Positions 17,711 to 26,125 of a stretch of 64,000 bases of DNA are shown here, piece by piece (positions within the stretch are counted from its first letter, which is position 1; each line of letters begins with the position of its first letter). The stretch comes from Leptospira langatensis (GTDB lineage Bacteria > Spirochaetota > Leptospiria > Leptospirales > Leptospiraceae), in NCBI RefSeq assembly GCF_004770615.1, contig NZ_RQER01000011.1, forward strand, positions 434,001-498,000, read 5' to 3'. Under the pieces are notes generated by a model that saw only the letters and a program-made list of their open reading frames with translations, made no database searches and was not told the origin of the DNA. The position numbers and the translations under genes were made by a program.

Positions 17711-18184
17711 ATGCAACACACTAAAGAAGAAATCCTACACCAGATCTATTTATTTTCCAACTTTACGATGGATGAGTTGGCTAAGATCGCGGAGCAAACC
17801 AAATATAAGGTTTTAGAACAAGGCGAGTCCGTTTACCAAGAGGGGAACGAGGCAAAGGCCTTTTACGTGGTCATGTACGGGACCTTAAAAATTCTGACCT
17901 CTACCGAAAAGGGCGACGATGTGAACGTGACCACGATTGCAACAGGCGATCATTTCGGAGAATTCCCTTTCTTGGACCAAGGAAAGAGAGCGGGGACTGT
18001 CGAGGCAATGGAAAGATGCGAACTTTTGGAGATCCCGTTCGAACATCTGCAAAAGCTACTAGATAGCGATGCCGGTCTTGCTCTTAAATTCTATAAGGGC
18101 ATCACAACGTATCTAGTGAAAAGAATGAGACTCTTGACCCACGACTTGGCGTATGCAAGAGAATTAAAGAAACGTTATTCATAA
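17711..18184 (+). CDS. Stand-alone cyclic-nucleotide-binding domain protein
   Basis: The 157-residue protein is a single cNMP-binding (CAP-type) domain, about residues 14-135, with the phosphate-binding-cassette-like segment FGEFPFLDQGKRAGTV (about 93-108): Glu and Arg positions that contact the nucleotide are present. After it comes only a helical tail (about 135-157), not a helix-turn-helix, so it is not a Crp-like DNA-binding regulator by itself. It may act by protein contact. AAGGAAC lies just upstream of the ATG. It follows the PAS kinase by 49 nt and precedes a lipoprotein hydrolase by 18 nt. A class III cyclase is encoded elsewhere in the window and could supply the ligand; that link is inferred. 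Confidence 0.88.
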   Translation: MQHTKEEILHQIYLFSNFTMDELAKIAEQTKYKVLEQGESVYQEGNEAKAFYVVMYGTLKILTSTEKGDDVNVTTIATGDHFGEFPFLDQGKRAGTVEAMERCELLEIPFEHLQKLLDSDAGLALKFYKGITTYLVKRMRLLTHDLAYARELKKRYS

Positions 18185-18202
18185 GAAGCATTTCAGAAGA
18201 AT

Positions 18203-19120
18203 ATGAAAAATAGAATTTTAATCGGCACTTTACTTTCCTTAACGATCCTATTCGGATCCGTTACCTGTACTTCGACCCTTGTAAAATCGGGGATCGCTTA
18301 CGAGAGATGGAAATCCGACCTGGACAAGAAGGAACTCCAAATCGCTCCTTGGCATTGGGTTTACTTAGAAGGGGGAGAAGGCGCCGAAAAGATCCTATTA
18401 GTTCATGGATTCGGTGCGGACAAAGACAATTGGACCCGTTTTGCAAAATGGCTTACTCCGAAATATACTGTAGTCGCGGTGGATCTTCCCGGTTTTGGTG
18501 AGAACGATAGACTCCCCGATCAGGACTACAATATCATGGCTCAGGTAAAACGATTGGATGAGTTTGCCACTAAGCTTGGCTGGACCAAATTCCATATCGT
18601 GGGAAACTCCATGGGTGGAGCGATCTCCGGAGTGTATGCTGCCACTTATCCTGAGAAAGTGATCAGTTTGGGTTTGTTCGCTCCTTCCGGCGTGAATAGC
18701 CCCGAAAAGAGTGAACTCGCAAAGAACTTAGAAAAGGGAAAGAATAATCTGGTCACTAATAGTCCGGAAGAGTTCCAGGAAATGATAAATTTCGTTTTCG
18801 TAAAGCCACCTTCCATTCCTTCTTTTCTAGTTTCGTATTTCTCGGATAAAGCGATTGCGAACGCTGGATTCAATAAACTTATCTTCCAGCAGATCCGCAA
18901 GGGGGACTTTCCCCTTCAGGAAAGAATGAATAAGATCAAGGCAAAGACCCTGATCCTTTGGGGAGACACTGACAGAGTGCTTAGCGTTTCCGGAGCAGGC
19001 GTATTAGAAAAAGGAATATTAGGATCTAAGAAAGTAATCTTAAAGGATATGGGCCATGCCCCTATGCTCGAAAGACCGGAAGAAGTCGCAAACGTCTACC
19101 TGGAGTTCCTGAAAAAATAA
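18203..19120 (+). CDS. Alpha/beta hydrolase, probable lipoprotein
   Basis: The 305-residue protein begins with a signal peptide and a relaxed spirochaetal lipobox, GSVTC, with Cys22. The hydrolase domain has oxyanion loop HGFGADKDNW (68-77), DLPGFGENDR, nucleophile elbow GNSMGGA with Ser136, an acidic residue in LWGDTDR and His in DMGHAPMLERPEE (about 288). All triad positions are present. It resembles lipase/esterase or C-C hydrolase relatives; the substrate is unknown. Lipid anchoring would place it at the cell envelope. It follows the cNMP-binding gene by 18 nt and may share its transcript. Confidence 0.83.
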   Translation: MKNRILIGTLLSLTILFGSVTCTSTLVKSGIAYERWKSDLDKKELQIAPWHWVYLEGGEGAEKILLVHGFGADKDNWTRFAKWLTPKYTVVAVDLPGFGENDRLPDQDYNIMAQVKRLDEFATKLGWTKFHIVGNSMGGAISGVYAATYPEKVISLGLFAPSGVNSPEKSELAKNLEKGKNNLVTNSPEEFQEMINFVFVKPPSIPSFLVSYFSDKAIANAGFNKLIFQQIRKGDFPLQERMNKIKAKTLILWGDTDRVLSVSGAGVLEKGILGSKKVILKDMGHAPMLERPEEVANVYLEFLKK

Positions 19121-19182
19121 GATCCTGAATTCGACGGAAGGGATTTGCCTTCCTGTAGAATGGATTCGTTCCCGGAGTAGTG

Positions 19183-21426
19183 ATGGCGCTAGCCAAATTG
19201 ATCAATTGGTTTAAGGATCGGAGTCTCCGGAAAAAAATAGAAAGAGAGATACGCGTACTCACACCGGTAGTTTCTAACGATTATATCTATCGTCTTGAAG
19301 TATCCGAAGAGGGTAAGTTGGAACTTACCTGGGTAAACGATGCATTTTTATCCTTTGCCAAGATGAGATCCGAGGATCTCATACTTCTTAGGAACGCAAG
19401 GGATCTAAGTAAATTCCATCCTGACGATCATGCGCTTGTAGACGAACGCATTAAGTTTTTATTAACTGGCCTTTCTAGAGTGGACGAATACAGGGTTTAC
19501 GGTCCGGAAGGAGAGATCCTTTGGCTACGGGATCATGGTCGTCCTATTTGGGATCAGGTTTTGGGGAGAGTGACCCAGATCTACGGTTCCGTTCAGGATA
19601 TCACGGAGAGAAAGAAGAACGAGATCATCCTAAAGGACCAACTCTCCTATATTAGTATTTTATTAGATAGTACCGAGGATTGGGTAATTCGAATCAATCC
19701 CTCCGGAAAAATACAATATGTGAACTCTTCCGGTCGCACGGAGATAGAGAAGCAATTCGGGATCGAATTGAAACAGGAAGATAAGATCCTTTCCTATATC
19801 TCCGAAGACCATCGAGAGATCTTCTTGGCACAATTGAATAAGGCCTTTTCGGGAGAAAAGGTCAAATGGCATTTCAGCAGATTATTCCCCACAACATCCA
19901 ATTCGGAATTGGAAGCTTCCTTTGCTCCTCTATTGAGAGAAGGTACCATCAAGGAAGTGGTTTTGTTCTTAAAGGACATCACCCTTAGGACCGTTTGGGA
20001 GACTGCACTCTTAGCAAGCGAAGAGAAATACAGAAGGCTTGTAGAAGTATCTCCGGATGGGATCGGACTCCATGCGGATGGAAAAGTCCTATATATCAAT
20101 GAGGCCGGACTCAAGATGCTCGGTTATAATTCTCTCGAAGAAGTAGAAGGAATGCAGATCACGGACTTCATCCATCCTGATTCCAGGCAGGTAGTGAGTG
20201 AAAGAGTCTTGAGAGCCATGCTCAGGTCGGAACCATTGGAACCGATCGAAGAGAAGTTCGTCCGAAAAGACGGTTCCGAATTTCCGGTAGAAGTGTCTGC
20301 AGTGGCTTTTGACCAGAGAGGAAAGAAATTCATGCAGGTAATCGTTCGGGATATTACCGAAAGAAAAAAAGCCGACGAAGAGCTTGCAGAACTCAGAAGA
20401 AAGATCCTACAGACAAACGATCGCTTGCAAGCGATCATAGAAGGTGTGAAGGATTCCATCTGTGCAGTCGACATGGACCTGCGGATCATCTCTTGCAATA
20501 CTGCGTTCGAATTATTGGTCTGGAGATTGTACGGAAGAAGAATGACCGTAGGCAATCGCATTTACGATATGGCCATGGATAATTCTGAGGAGATGGAAAC
20601 CATTATCCGGAACTGGAGTAGAGCCCTCACCGGAGAGGTCTTCAAAATAGAGAGAAAGATCTCCGGTCTGATCAGTGATAACGTATTAGAGATCAATTAT
20701 AGTTCCATTCGGGATGAAAGCCATAATATGATCGGTGCTACCCAGATCATCCGAGATGTAACGGAGCGATATCATTATGAGGAAACACTTCGCAAATCGC
20801 TAGAGGAAAAAGAAGTGATGCTAAAGGAGATCCATCATAGGGTAAAGAACAACCTGCAAGTGGTTTCTAGCCTCTTAAGTCTGCAAACCGATTTCACGGA
20901 TGATCCAAAGTTAGTTTCCATCCTGAAAGAATGTGAGAGGCGAATACAGTCCATGGCTCTCGTTCATAAGGAGCTGTATCAAAACGATACGATTGCAGAC
21001 GCGGACTTTACCGAGTATTTGAATAATTTGCTCGTTGCGCTCGTGCAATCTTTCGGTGCAAACCGTAAGGTGGAATATTCCATAGAATCCCAAGATATCC
21101 GACTGAATTTGGACTTTGCTATTCCTCTGGCTTTGGTCTTTAACGAATTGGTTTCCAATTCCTTAAAGTATGCTTTCCCAGGAGAAAAGAGAGGTCGGAT
21201 CTTTATAGGACTGAACAAATCTCCCGAAGGTATTTCTATTCTTGTTGGAGACGATGGGGTCGGATTGCCTAAGAATTTCAATGTTCGGAATTCGGACGGA
21301 CTAGGGCTGCAACTTGTGGGAATGCTACTGGATAAGCTAAAGGCAAAATGGGAATTGGTCCCTGTAGAGATCGGTACCCGCTATAGCATCCAAGTACCTC
21401 TTTCCAAAAAGAATTCCTCTTTCTAA
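19183..21426 (+). CDS. Multi-PAS soluble sensor kinase of the HisKA_2 type
   Basis: The 747-residue protein has no membrane segment and about four PAS domains (roughly 45-145, 155-270, 285-395 and 410-525), each pair joined by a typical DITERKK linker. The HisKA_2 box EIHHRVKNNLQ lies near residues 549-560 and the ATPase domain (LVFNELVSNSLKYAF, GDDGVGL) near 630-745. It is closely related in its kinase half to the kinases at 15961 and 38687. GGAG 5 nt before ATG 19183 supports that start over the GTG one codon upstream. It lies between a hydrolase and an ABC-F gene, with no response regulator beside it. Confidence 0.87.
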   Translation: MALAKLINWFKDRSLRKKIEREIRVLTPVVSNDYIYRLEVSEEGKLELTWVNDAFLSFAKMRSEDLILLRNARDLSKFHPDDHALVDERIKFLLTGLSRVDEYRVYGPEGEILWLRDHGRPIWDQVLGRVTQIYGSVQDITERKKNEIILKDQLSYISILLDSTEDWVIRINPSGKIQYVNSSGRTEIEKQFGIELKQEDKILSYISEDHREIFLAQLNKAFSGEKVKWHFSRLFPTTSNSELEASFAPLLREGTIKEVVLFLKDITLRTVWETALLASEEKYRRLVEVSPDGIGLHADGKVLYINEAGLKMLGYNSLEEVEGMQITDFIHPDSRQVVSERVLRAMLRSEPLEPIEEKFVRKDGSEFPVEVSAVAFDQRGKKFMQVIVRDITERKKADEELAELRRKILQTNDRLQAIIEGVKDSICAVDMDLRIISCNTAFELLVWRLYGRRMTVGNRIYDMAMDNSEEMETIIRNWSRALTGEVFKIERKISGLISDNVLEINYSSIRDESHNMIGATQIIRDVTERYHYEETLRKSLEEKEVMLKEIHHRVKNNLQVVSSLLSLQTDFTDDPKLVSILKECERRIQSMALVHKELYQNDTIADADFTEYLNNLLVALVQSFGANRKVEYSIESQDIRLNLDFAIPLALVFNELVSNSLKYAFPGEKRGRIFIGLNKSPEGISILVGDDGVGLPKNFNVRNSDGLGLQLVGMLLDKLKAKWELVPVEIGTRYSIQVPLSKKNSSF

Positions 21427-21467
21427 AATCCTTGCCTCTCTTCCAGGATCGAAAAGCCTGGAGGGGA

Positions 21468-23333
21468 ATGAATCTCATATCCGTAGACCGAGTCTCCAAA
21501 GCAATCGGCGAAAAGCAATTATTCAGTAATCTTAGCTTCGGGATAGACGAAGGGGAGAAGACGGGTCTACTCGGGATCAACGGCTCCGGAAAATCCACTT
21601 TGCTTAGGATCTTACTCGGAATAGAAGAACCGGATAGCGGTAAAGTAGTTCGAAACAGAGAGCTGAAGATCTCCTTCTTATCCCAGTTCCCAGAGTTTGA
21701 TCCGGAAAAAACGGTATTAGAACATATACTCTCCGGCTCCGGTCCATTGCTCGAAACAGTTAGACGTTACGAGAAGGCATGCGTCCTCTTAGAAACAGGA
21801 GGAGAAAACGCAGAGAAGGAATACCACGAGGCAATGGAAGAAATGGATTCCAAACAGGCGTGGGAGCTGGAATCCAAACTCAAAAATATATTAAGAGAAC
21901 TGAATATACCGGATGTGACCCGAAAAATGGGAGAACTCTCTGGGGGAATGGTCAAGAAAGTCGCGCTTGCTCAAGCACTTACGGAAGAATCCAATCTTCT
22001 TGTATTGGACGAGCCTACCAACCATCTTGATATAGATGCGATCCTTTGGTTGCAGGAGTTCCTACAAAGCACGGATCGGGCAGTTTTACTCGTAACCCAC
22101 GACCGATATTTCTTAGAGGAGATCGCCAATCGTATCCTGGAAATAGATCGAGGAAACTTTCGGATCTTTCCCGGGAATTACGACCTTTATTTGGAGAAGA
22201 AGGTAGAGATGCAGGCTATCGAAGAAAAGGAAGAGGCCAAGAGAAAATCCTTTTTGCGAACAGAGCTGGAATGGTTAAAGAGACAGCCTAAAGCGAGAGG
22301 AACCAAGCAAAAGGCGAGAACAGACAGGGTCATTGAGGTCTTAGACAGAAAGAAAGCAGGAAAAGATATCGTTTTGGATATCTCCGTTTCCGGACGAAGA
22401 CTCGGCGGAAAAGTATTAGAATTAAAGAATATTAAGAAAGCGTACACTAACACTCCTCTCGTAGGGGGATTTTCCTATATTTTCAAGAGCAAGGAGAGGA
22501 TAGGGATCGTAGGATCGAACGGGACCGGAAAGACAACTCTTCTGAATATGATCACTGGAAGGGAAAAGCCGGACTCAGGAGACGTTTCTACAGGTCTGAA
22601 TACAAGCTTTGGATACTTCGATCAGATGGGCAGGGATCTTCCTAAGGATAAGAAGGTCCTAGACTATGTAAAAGAAGAGATCGCTCCCACCATAAAGATG
22701 AGCGACGGCAGTACCTGGTCCGCTTCGCAGTTCTTAGAGCGATTTTTGTTTCCTTCTCAATTACAACAGACTAAGATCGAAAGACTCTCCGGGGGAGAAA
22801 AGAAGAGATTGTATTTGGTCCTTCTTCTTATGAAGAACCCGAACTTCCTGGTCTTGGATGAGCCCACGAACGATCTGGACATTCCTACACTTTCCGTGCT
22901 CGAAGAATTCTTAGATGATTTTCCAGGTGTGGTTCTCGTGGTTTCTCACGATCGATACTTTATGGATAGGGTAGTGGACTATCTATTCATCTTCCAGGGA
23001 GAAGGAAGGATAGAACGTTTTCCAGGAAACTATTCCGAGTATTTGGAATATAGGGAATATGAGGAGAAGGAAACGAAGACTCCTTCTGCGAGATCTGTAG
23101 AAAAGCAGACGGATCCAACGAAGAAGAAAGGCCTAGGATACCAGGATAAAAGAAGACTGGAAGCCTTAGAAAAGGAAATCGCTTCTTTGGAAACCGAAGA
23201 AAAGGATCTAGTGGAAAAATTGCAATCCAGCGATCCGGAGCTTGCAAGAAAGTCAGGAGAAAGACTCACACAATTACAAGAAGAACTTCTTCTGAAAGTA
23301 AAAGAATGGGAAGATCTCGCCTCCAAAGAATAG
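21468..23333 (+). CDS. ABC-F family ATPase, Uup-like
   Basis: The 621-residue protein has two ABC ATPase domains and no membrane segments. Walker A motifs are GINGSGKST (36-44) and GSNGTGKTT (second domain), signature motifs LSGGMVKKVALAQAL and LSGGEKKRLYLVLLL, and both Walker B ends read LDEPTNHLDI or LDEPTNDLDI. The linker is rich in Lys/Arg, and a coiled coil fills the C-terminal 70 residues, as in Uup. ABC-F proteins act on ribosomes; Uup-like ones also bind nucleic acid. GGAGGGG immediately before ATG 21468 fixes the start and rejects an upstream in-frame TTG at 21432. It stands alone, convergent with the beta-helix lipoprotein gene. Confidence 0.9.
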   Translation: MNLISVDRVSKAIGEKQLFSNLSFGIDEGEKTGLLGINGSGKSTLLRILLGIEEPDSGKVVRNRELKISFLSQFPEFDPEKTVLEHILSGSGPLLETVRRYEKACVLLETGGENAEKEYHEAMEEMDSKQAWELESKLKNILRELNIPDVTRKMGELSGGMVKKVALAQALTEESNLLVLDEPTNHLDIDAILWLQEFLQSTDRAVLLVTHDRYFLEEIANRILEIDRGNFRIFPGNYDLYLEKKVEMQAIEEKEEAKRKSFLRTELEWLKRQPKARGTKQKARTDRVIEVLDRKKAGKDIVLDISVSGRRLGGKVLELKNIKKAYTNTPLVGGFSYIFKSKERIGIVGSNGTGKTTLLNMITGREKPDSGDVSTGLNTSFGYFDQMGRDLPKDKKVLDYVKEEIAPTIKMSDGSTWSASQFLERFLFPSQLQQTKIERLSGGEKKRLYLVLLLMKNPNFLVLDEPTNDLDIPTLSVLEEFLDDFPGVVLVVSHDRYFMDRVVDYLFIFQGEGRIERFPGNYSEYLEYREYEEKETKTPSARSVEKQTDPTKKKGLGYQDKRRLEALEKEIASLETEEKDLVEKLQSSDPELARKSGERLTQLQEELLLKVKEWEDLASKE

Positions 23334-23385
23334 GTCCCTATAAAGATCCTTTCCGACGTGAGATATTTAGAATATTCGAATTCCG

Positions 23386-25836
23386 TTATTGGCAGTTTGC
23401 GTCTATTTCGTAAACGCCAATAGAGATCGAATCTGCTCCGGAAGGAGTCAGAGAATACGAAGTAGTCGTTCTTGTATGCAGATCGAAATCAGTGATAAAG
23501 AAAGGAACTAAGAAGGTCGGAATATACGAGGATATATTCTTTCCACCATACATAGAGGTACAAGGTGTGTTGGCAGCGCTTGGGGTTCCCGTAGTAGAGT
23601 TAAATCTCCAGATATCCGAGATCTGAGCGACCCCACTGATCGATTTGAACATCGGGTTGTCCCCGTAATTATTCGCATAGGTTCCAATTCCGGCAGAGTT
23701 AATCGGTCCTACTGGTGTCTGAACCAATAGAACATTGATACAGCCCGCAGCAAGTACAGAACCGCAGAAAGTATATTGGGTCGCCCCAACGAGGATCGGA
23801 ATTCCTACGTTGAAATTATTCCCGAGCACATTCGTAGAAGTGGAAGGAGAGTTCTGGAAATAGATACCGGCTCTATTTCCTAAAGAGGTCCTGCCGAAGA
23901 TCTGGTTATTGAAGATATTATAGATGTTTCCGCCAGAGGCCAAAGAATAAATCCCGGTAGCGTCTCCTAATGTGGCTGCGCTAGAATTTCCCACGAAGAT
24001 ATCGTTATTGAAGATATAGACCGAACCAATACTGGAAGTAGATGCCACCGTGATCCCGTTCGATTTAGTAGGAGTCAGTCCGGTGAGAATATATTGATAC
24101 GGATTGATCTTGTTATTGGCTATGCCAACCACGGAGCCGCTTGCGATATTATCCATTTGGACCCCGGTGCTATAGCCTCCAGTGGTCGTAACAAGACTAT
24201 CCAGTATATTATATAAAAGGAATGTAGCATTTGCGTCATCCAGATGGACCGCCGCGGACACAGAAGCGCCGGAATCCCCTCGGATCCAGTTGCCTATGAG
24301 GACCACATTCTTAGAAGAACGTACCACTACACCGGTCCTTTCTCCTGCGGTAGCACTAGCAGAGCCTTCATAACCGTAGATAAAATTATCCGAGATACGG
24401 ATCTGTCCCGAGTTGAATGCAGCCCCATCTACAAGGATACCTGTCGCATAACTTGCGGTAGGATGGATCTGAATCCGCAAATTACTTACCGTTAAGCTAA
24501 TGGAAGCAGGATTTAAGAGTGCAGTCGTAATATTGATCGGACTACAAAGGGCAGTGTAGGAGGTCCCACAGGAAGTAGTCTGATCCTGAAGAATAGTAGG
24601 ATACGTAGAGAGATCCGGTCCTGCTCCAGTGAATCCGCTCGGAAAACCTCCCACTAAGGAAGTCTTAGAGTCTAATTGCAATTGGCTAGTGATCGGATAG
24701 ATCCCTTGCGCTATATAAACCGAACAAGAAGCCGTACTTCCGCAGGCAGCGATCCCTGCTTGGATGGTCTGACAAACATTCGTGGTCCCATCCGTACAGT
24801 TATTCGCATCGTTTCCGCTAGAAATGTCCACATAACGTATGTTTCCTGTGGCAGTGAACTCGTAATAGATCGGATTTCCTCCGTTGATAGGCTGCCCATT
24901 CGAAGTACATCCCTGCAATTGGACCACACTGTCGCCTCCGGGGCCCCAAAGAGTGGTAGCATCCGGAATGAGCACGATCATATTATCGTTCGGAGCGCTT
25001 GGGTAAGAGATCGTAGGTTGGGGACTCAGGCTGATCACATCCTGTCTAGTGGAAGATCCGGTTGCCAAATAGGAACATCCGGAGAGAGCTCCATGATAGG
25101 AAAGGTTGATCGCAATCTTATCCGTTCCACCTACCAGATTAGAAGAAGGAAGGACACTTAATACACTGACACAATCTACCTTAACGGTAATATTCCCCGT
25201 CATTGAGCCTGTACCATCCGCATTCGGGAAGAAGCAAGTATGCCCAGTCGGAACGGAAGCAATCGTGATCGTATATGTGGAAGTATCTCCTATCTGGGTG
25301 GGGAAAGTCTTAGCGGTGGTAGTGTCCGAAGTAATGCTAAGGGAATCCGACAAGCTTTGCAGAACGAGAGGAGAAGAAGACGCGATCGAAGGATCCAAGC
25401 CGAATACCTGGACGGATAGATCATGAAATACCAGACCACAAGTAACATAGATCGTAGTCAGAGGGTATTTAATCGGGCCGTTCGGATTGCTAATTATGCA
25501 ATCCAACTGGGGAGAGACTGTCGGAACTGTTACATGAACTCCATACGTAGAACCAAGCTTGATCAAAGTAGGGAATTGCATTGTGCCATCCCCGGTAAAA
25601 GAAAGATGCTCGCCTAGATCATTGTAAACATCCAAGGTCCCACCGCTTGTCCAACCGTTCACTTCTACGTTTACTGGACCGGGAGCAGTATATGCGTTAT
25701 AGCTGGGTTGGAAGGTCAGGAATTCTAGCACGCTTCCGTTATGAGGACCGGAGTAACAACCGGCCAGAAATAGAAGGGCGGAACCGCAAAGAAGAGTGCG
25801 GTAGAAATTCCGTATTTGAAGCTTCGCTCCTGCCAT
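23386..25836 (-). CDS. Large lipoprotein with DUF1565-like right-handed beta-helix region
   Basis: The 816-residue protein has a signal peptide with lipobox FLAGC (Cys27). Residues about 40-330 are Ser/Thr/Val-rich Ig-like modules with paired cysteines. From about 335 the sequence reads IRYVDISSGNDANNC, followed by CQTIQAGI and IYIAQGIYP-like text, the DUF1565 pattern, then about 250 residues of short Val/Ile/Asn-rich strands (SKNVVLIGNWI, VYIFNNDIFVGN) typical of parallel beta-helices. Surface location and adhesion or polysaccharide interaction are plausible but unproven. The ATG at 25836 has AGGG 8 nt upstream; the in-frame ATG two codons earlier is too close to it. It is the partner in position, not sequence, of the propeller lipoprotein upstream. 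Confidence 0.78.
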   Translation of the reverse strand: MAGAKLQIRNFYRTLLCGSALLFLAGCYSGPHNGSVLEFLTFQPSYNAYTAPGPVNVEVNGWTSGGTLDVYNDLGEHLSFTGDGTMQFPTLIKLGSTYGVHVTVPTVSPQLDCIISNPNGPIKYPLTTIYVTCGLVFHDLSVQVFGLDPSIASSSPLVLQSLSDSLSITSDTTTAKTFPTQIGDTSTYTITIASVPTGHTCFFPNADGTGSMTGNITVKVDCVSVLSVLPSSNLVGGTDKIAINLSYHGALSGCSYLATGSSTRQDVISLSPQPTISYPSAPNDNMIVLIPDATTLWGPGGDSVVQLQGCTSNGQPINGGNPIYYEFTATGNIRYVDISSGNDANNCTDGTTNVCQTIQAGIAACGSTASCSVYIAQGIYPITSQLQLDSKTSLVGGFPSGFTGAGPDLSTYPTILQDQTTSCGTSYTALCSPINITTALLNPASISLTVSNLRIQIHPTASYATGILVDGAAFNSGQIRISDNFIYGYEGSASATAGERTGVVVRSSKNVVLIGNWIRGDSGASVSAAVHLDDANATFLLYNILDSLVTTTGGYSTGVQMDNIASGSVVGIANNKINPYQYILTGLTPTKSNGITVASTSSIGSVYIFNNDIFVGNSSAATLGDATGIYSLASGGNIYNIFNNQIFGRTSLGNRAGIYFQNSPSTSTNVLGNNFNVGIPILVGATQYTFCGSVLAAGCINVLLVQTPVGPINSAGIGTYANNYGDNPMFKSISGVAQISDIWRFNSTTGTPSAANTPCTSMYGGKNISSYIPTFLVPFFITDFDLHTRTTTSYSLTPSGADSISIGVYEIDANCQ

Positions 25837-26125
25837 TCTCATTTCCCTATTAATAATGAAACAATTTCAGATGCACCAAATTGCATCCTTAATTCGAATA
25901 TTCCCCTTGGAAGGGAAGTATCGCTTTAATCTTTCTAAAACAAAATTTGTATCCTGTCTTGTTTGCAAGAAGGAAACAAGAGTATATCCTTATTACTATA
26001 GGGATATACTAATTATGTCAATTTTATGCAATGCAATGAACTCTAATGAACAGTTGATTCACTTTACGATCCAAATCGCTCTCTGTTTATCAACAGTTCC
26101 TGCTCAAACAGGGACATTTGACTTT
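25837..26125. other. 289-nt gap between two large lipoprotein genes
   Basis: The gap is AT-rich like the upstream propeller gene. It contains an inverted repeat (25981-26010) and presumably the promoter of the beta-helix lipoprotein gene. An open plus-strand frame crosses it but reads into the neighbouring gene and looks spurious. Confidence 0.5.
25981..26010 (-). terminator. AT-rich perfect inverted repeat after the propeller gene
   Basis: AGTATATCC (25981-25989) and GGATATACT (26002-26010) are perfect 9-bp arms around 12 nt. Read on the minus strand the hairpin is followed by CTTGTTTCC. It may terminate the propeller gene, 115 nt after its stop, or be an operator for the next gene. Confidence 0.35.

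Noticed and set aside
17711..18184. Crp/Fnr transcription regulator
   Set aside because: The cNMP domain is followed by only about 20 residues, too short for a helix-turn-helix domain.
24676..25161. 161-codon frame opposite the beta-helix lipoprotein gene
   Set aside because: It has an Arg/Ser/Thr-rich composition typical of a shadow frame and no ribosome site, and it is antisense to a signal-bearing lipoprotein.
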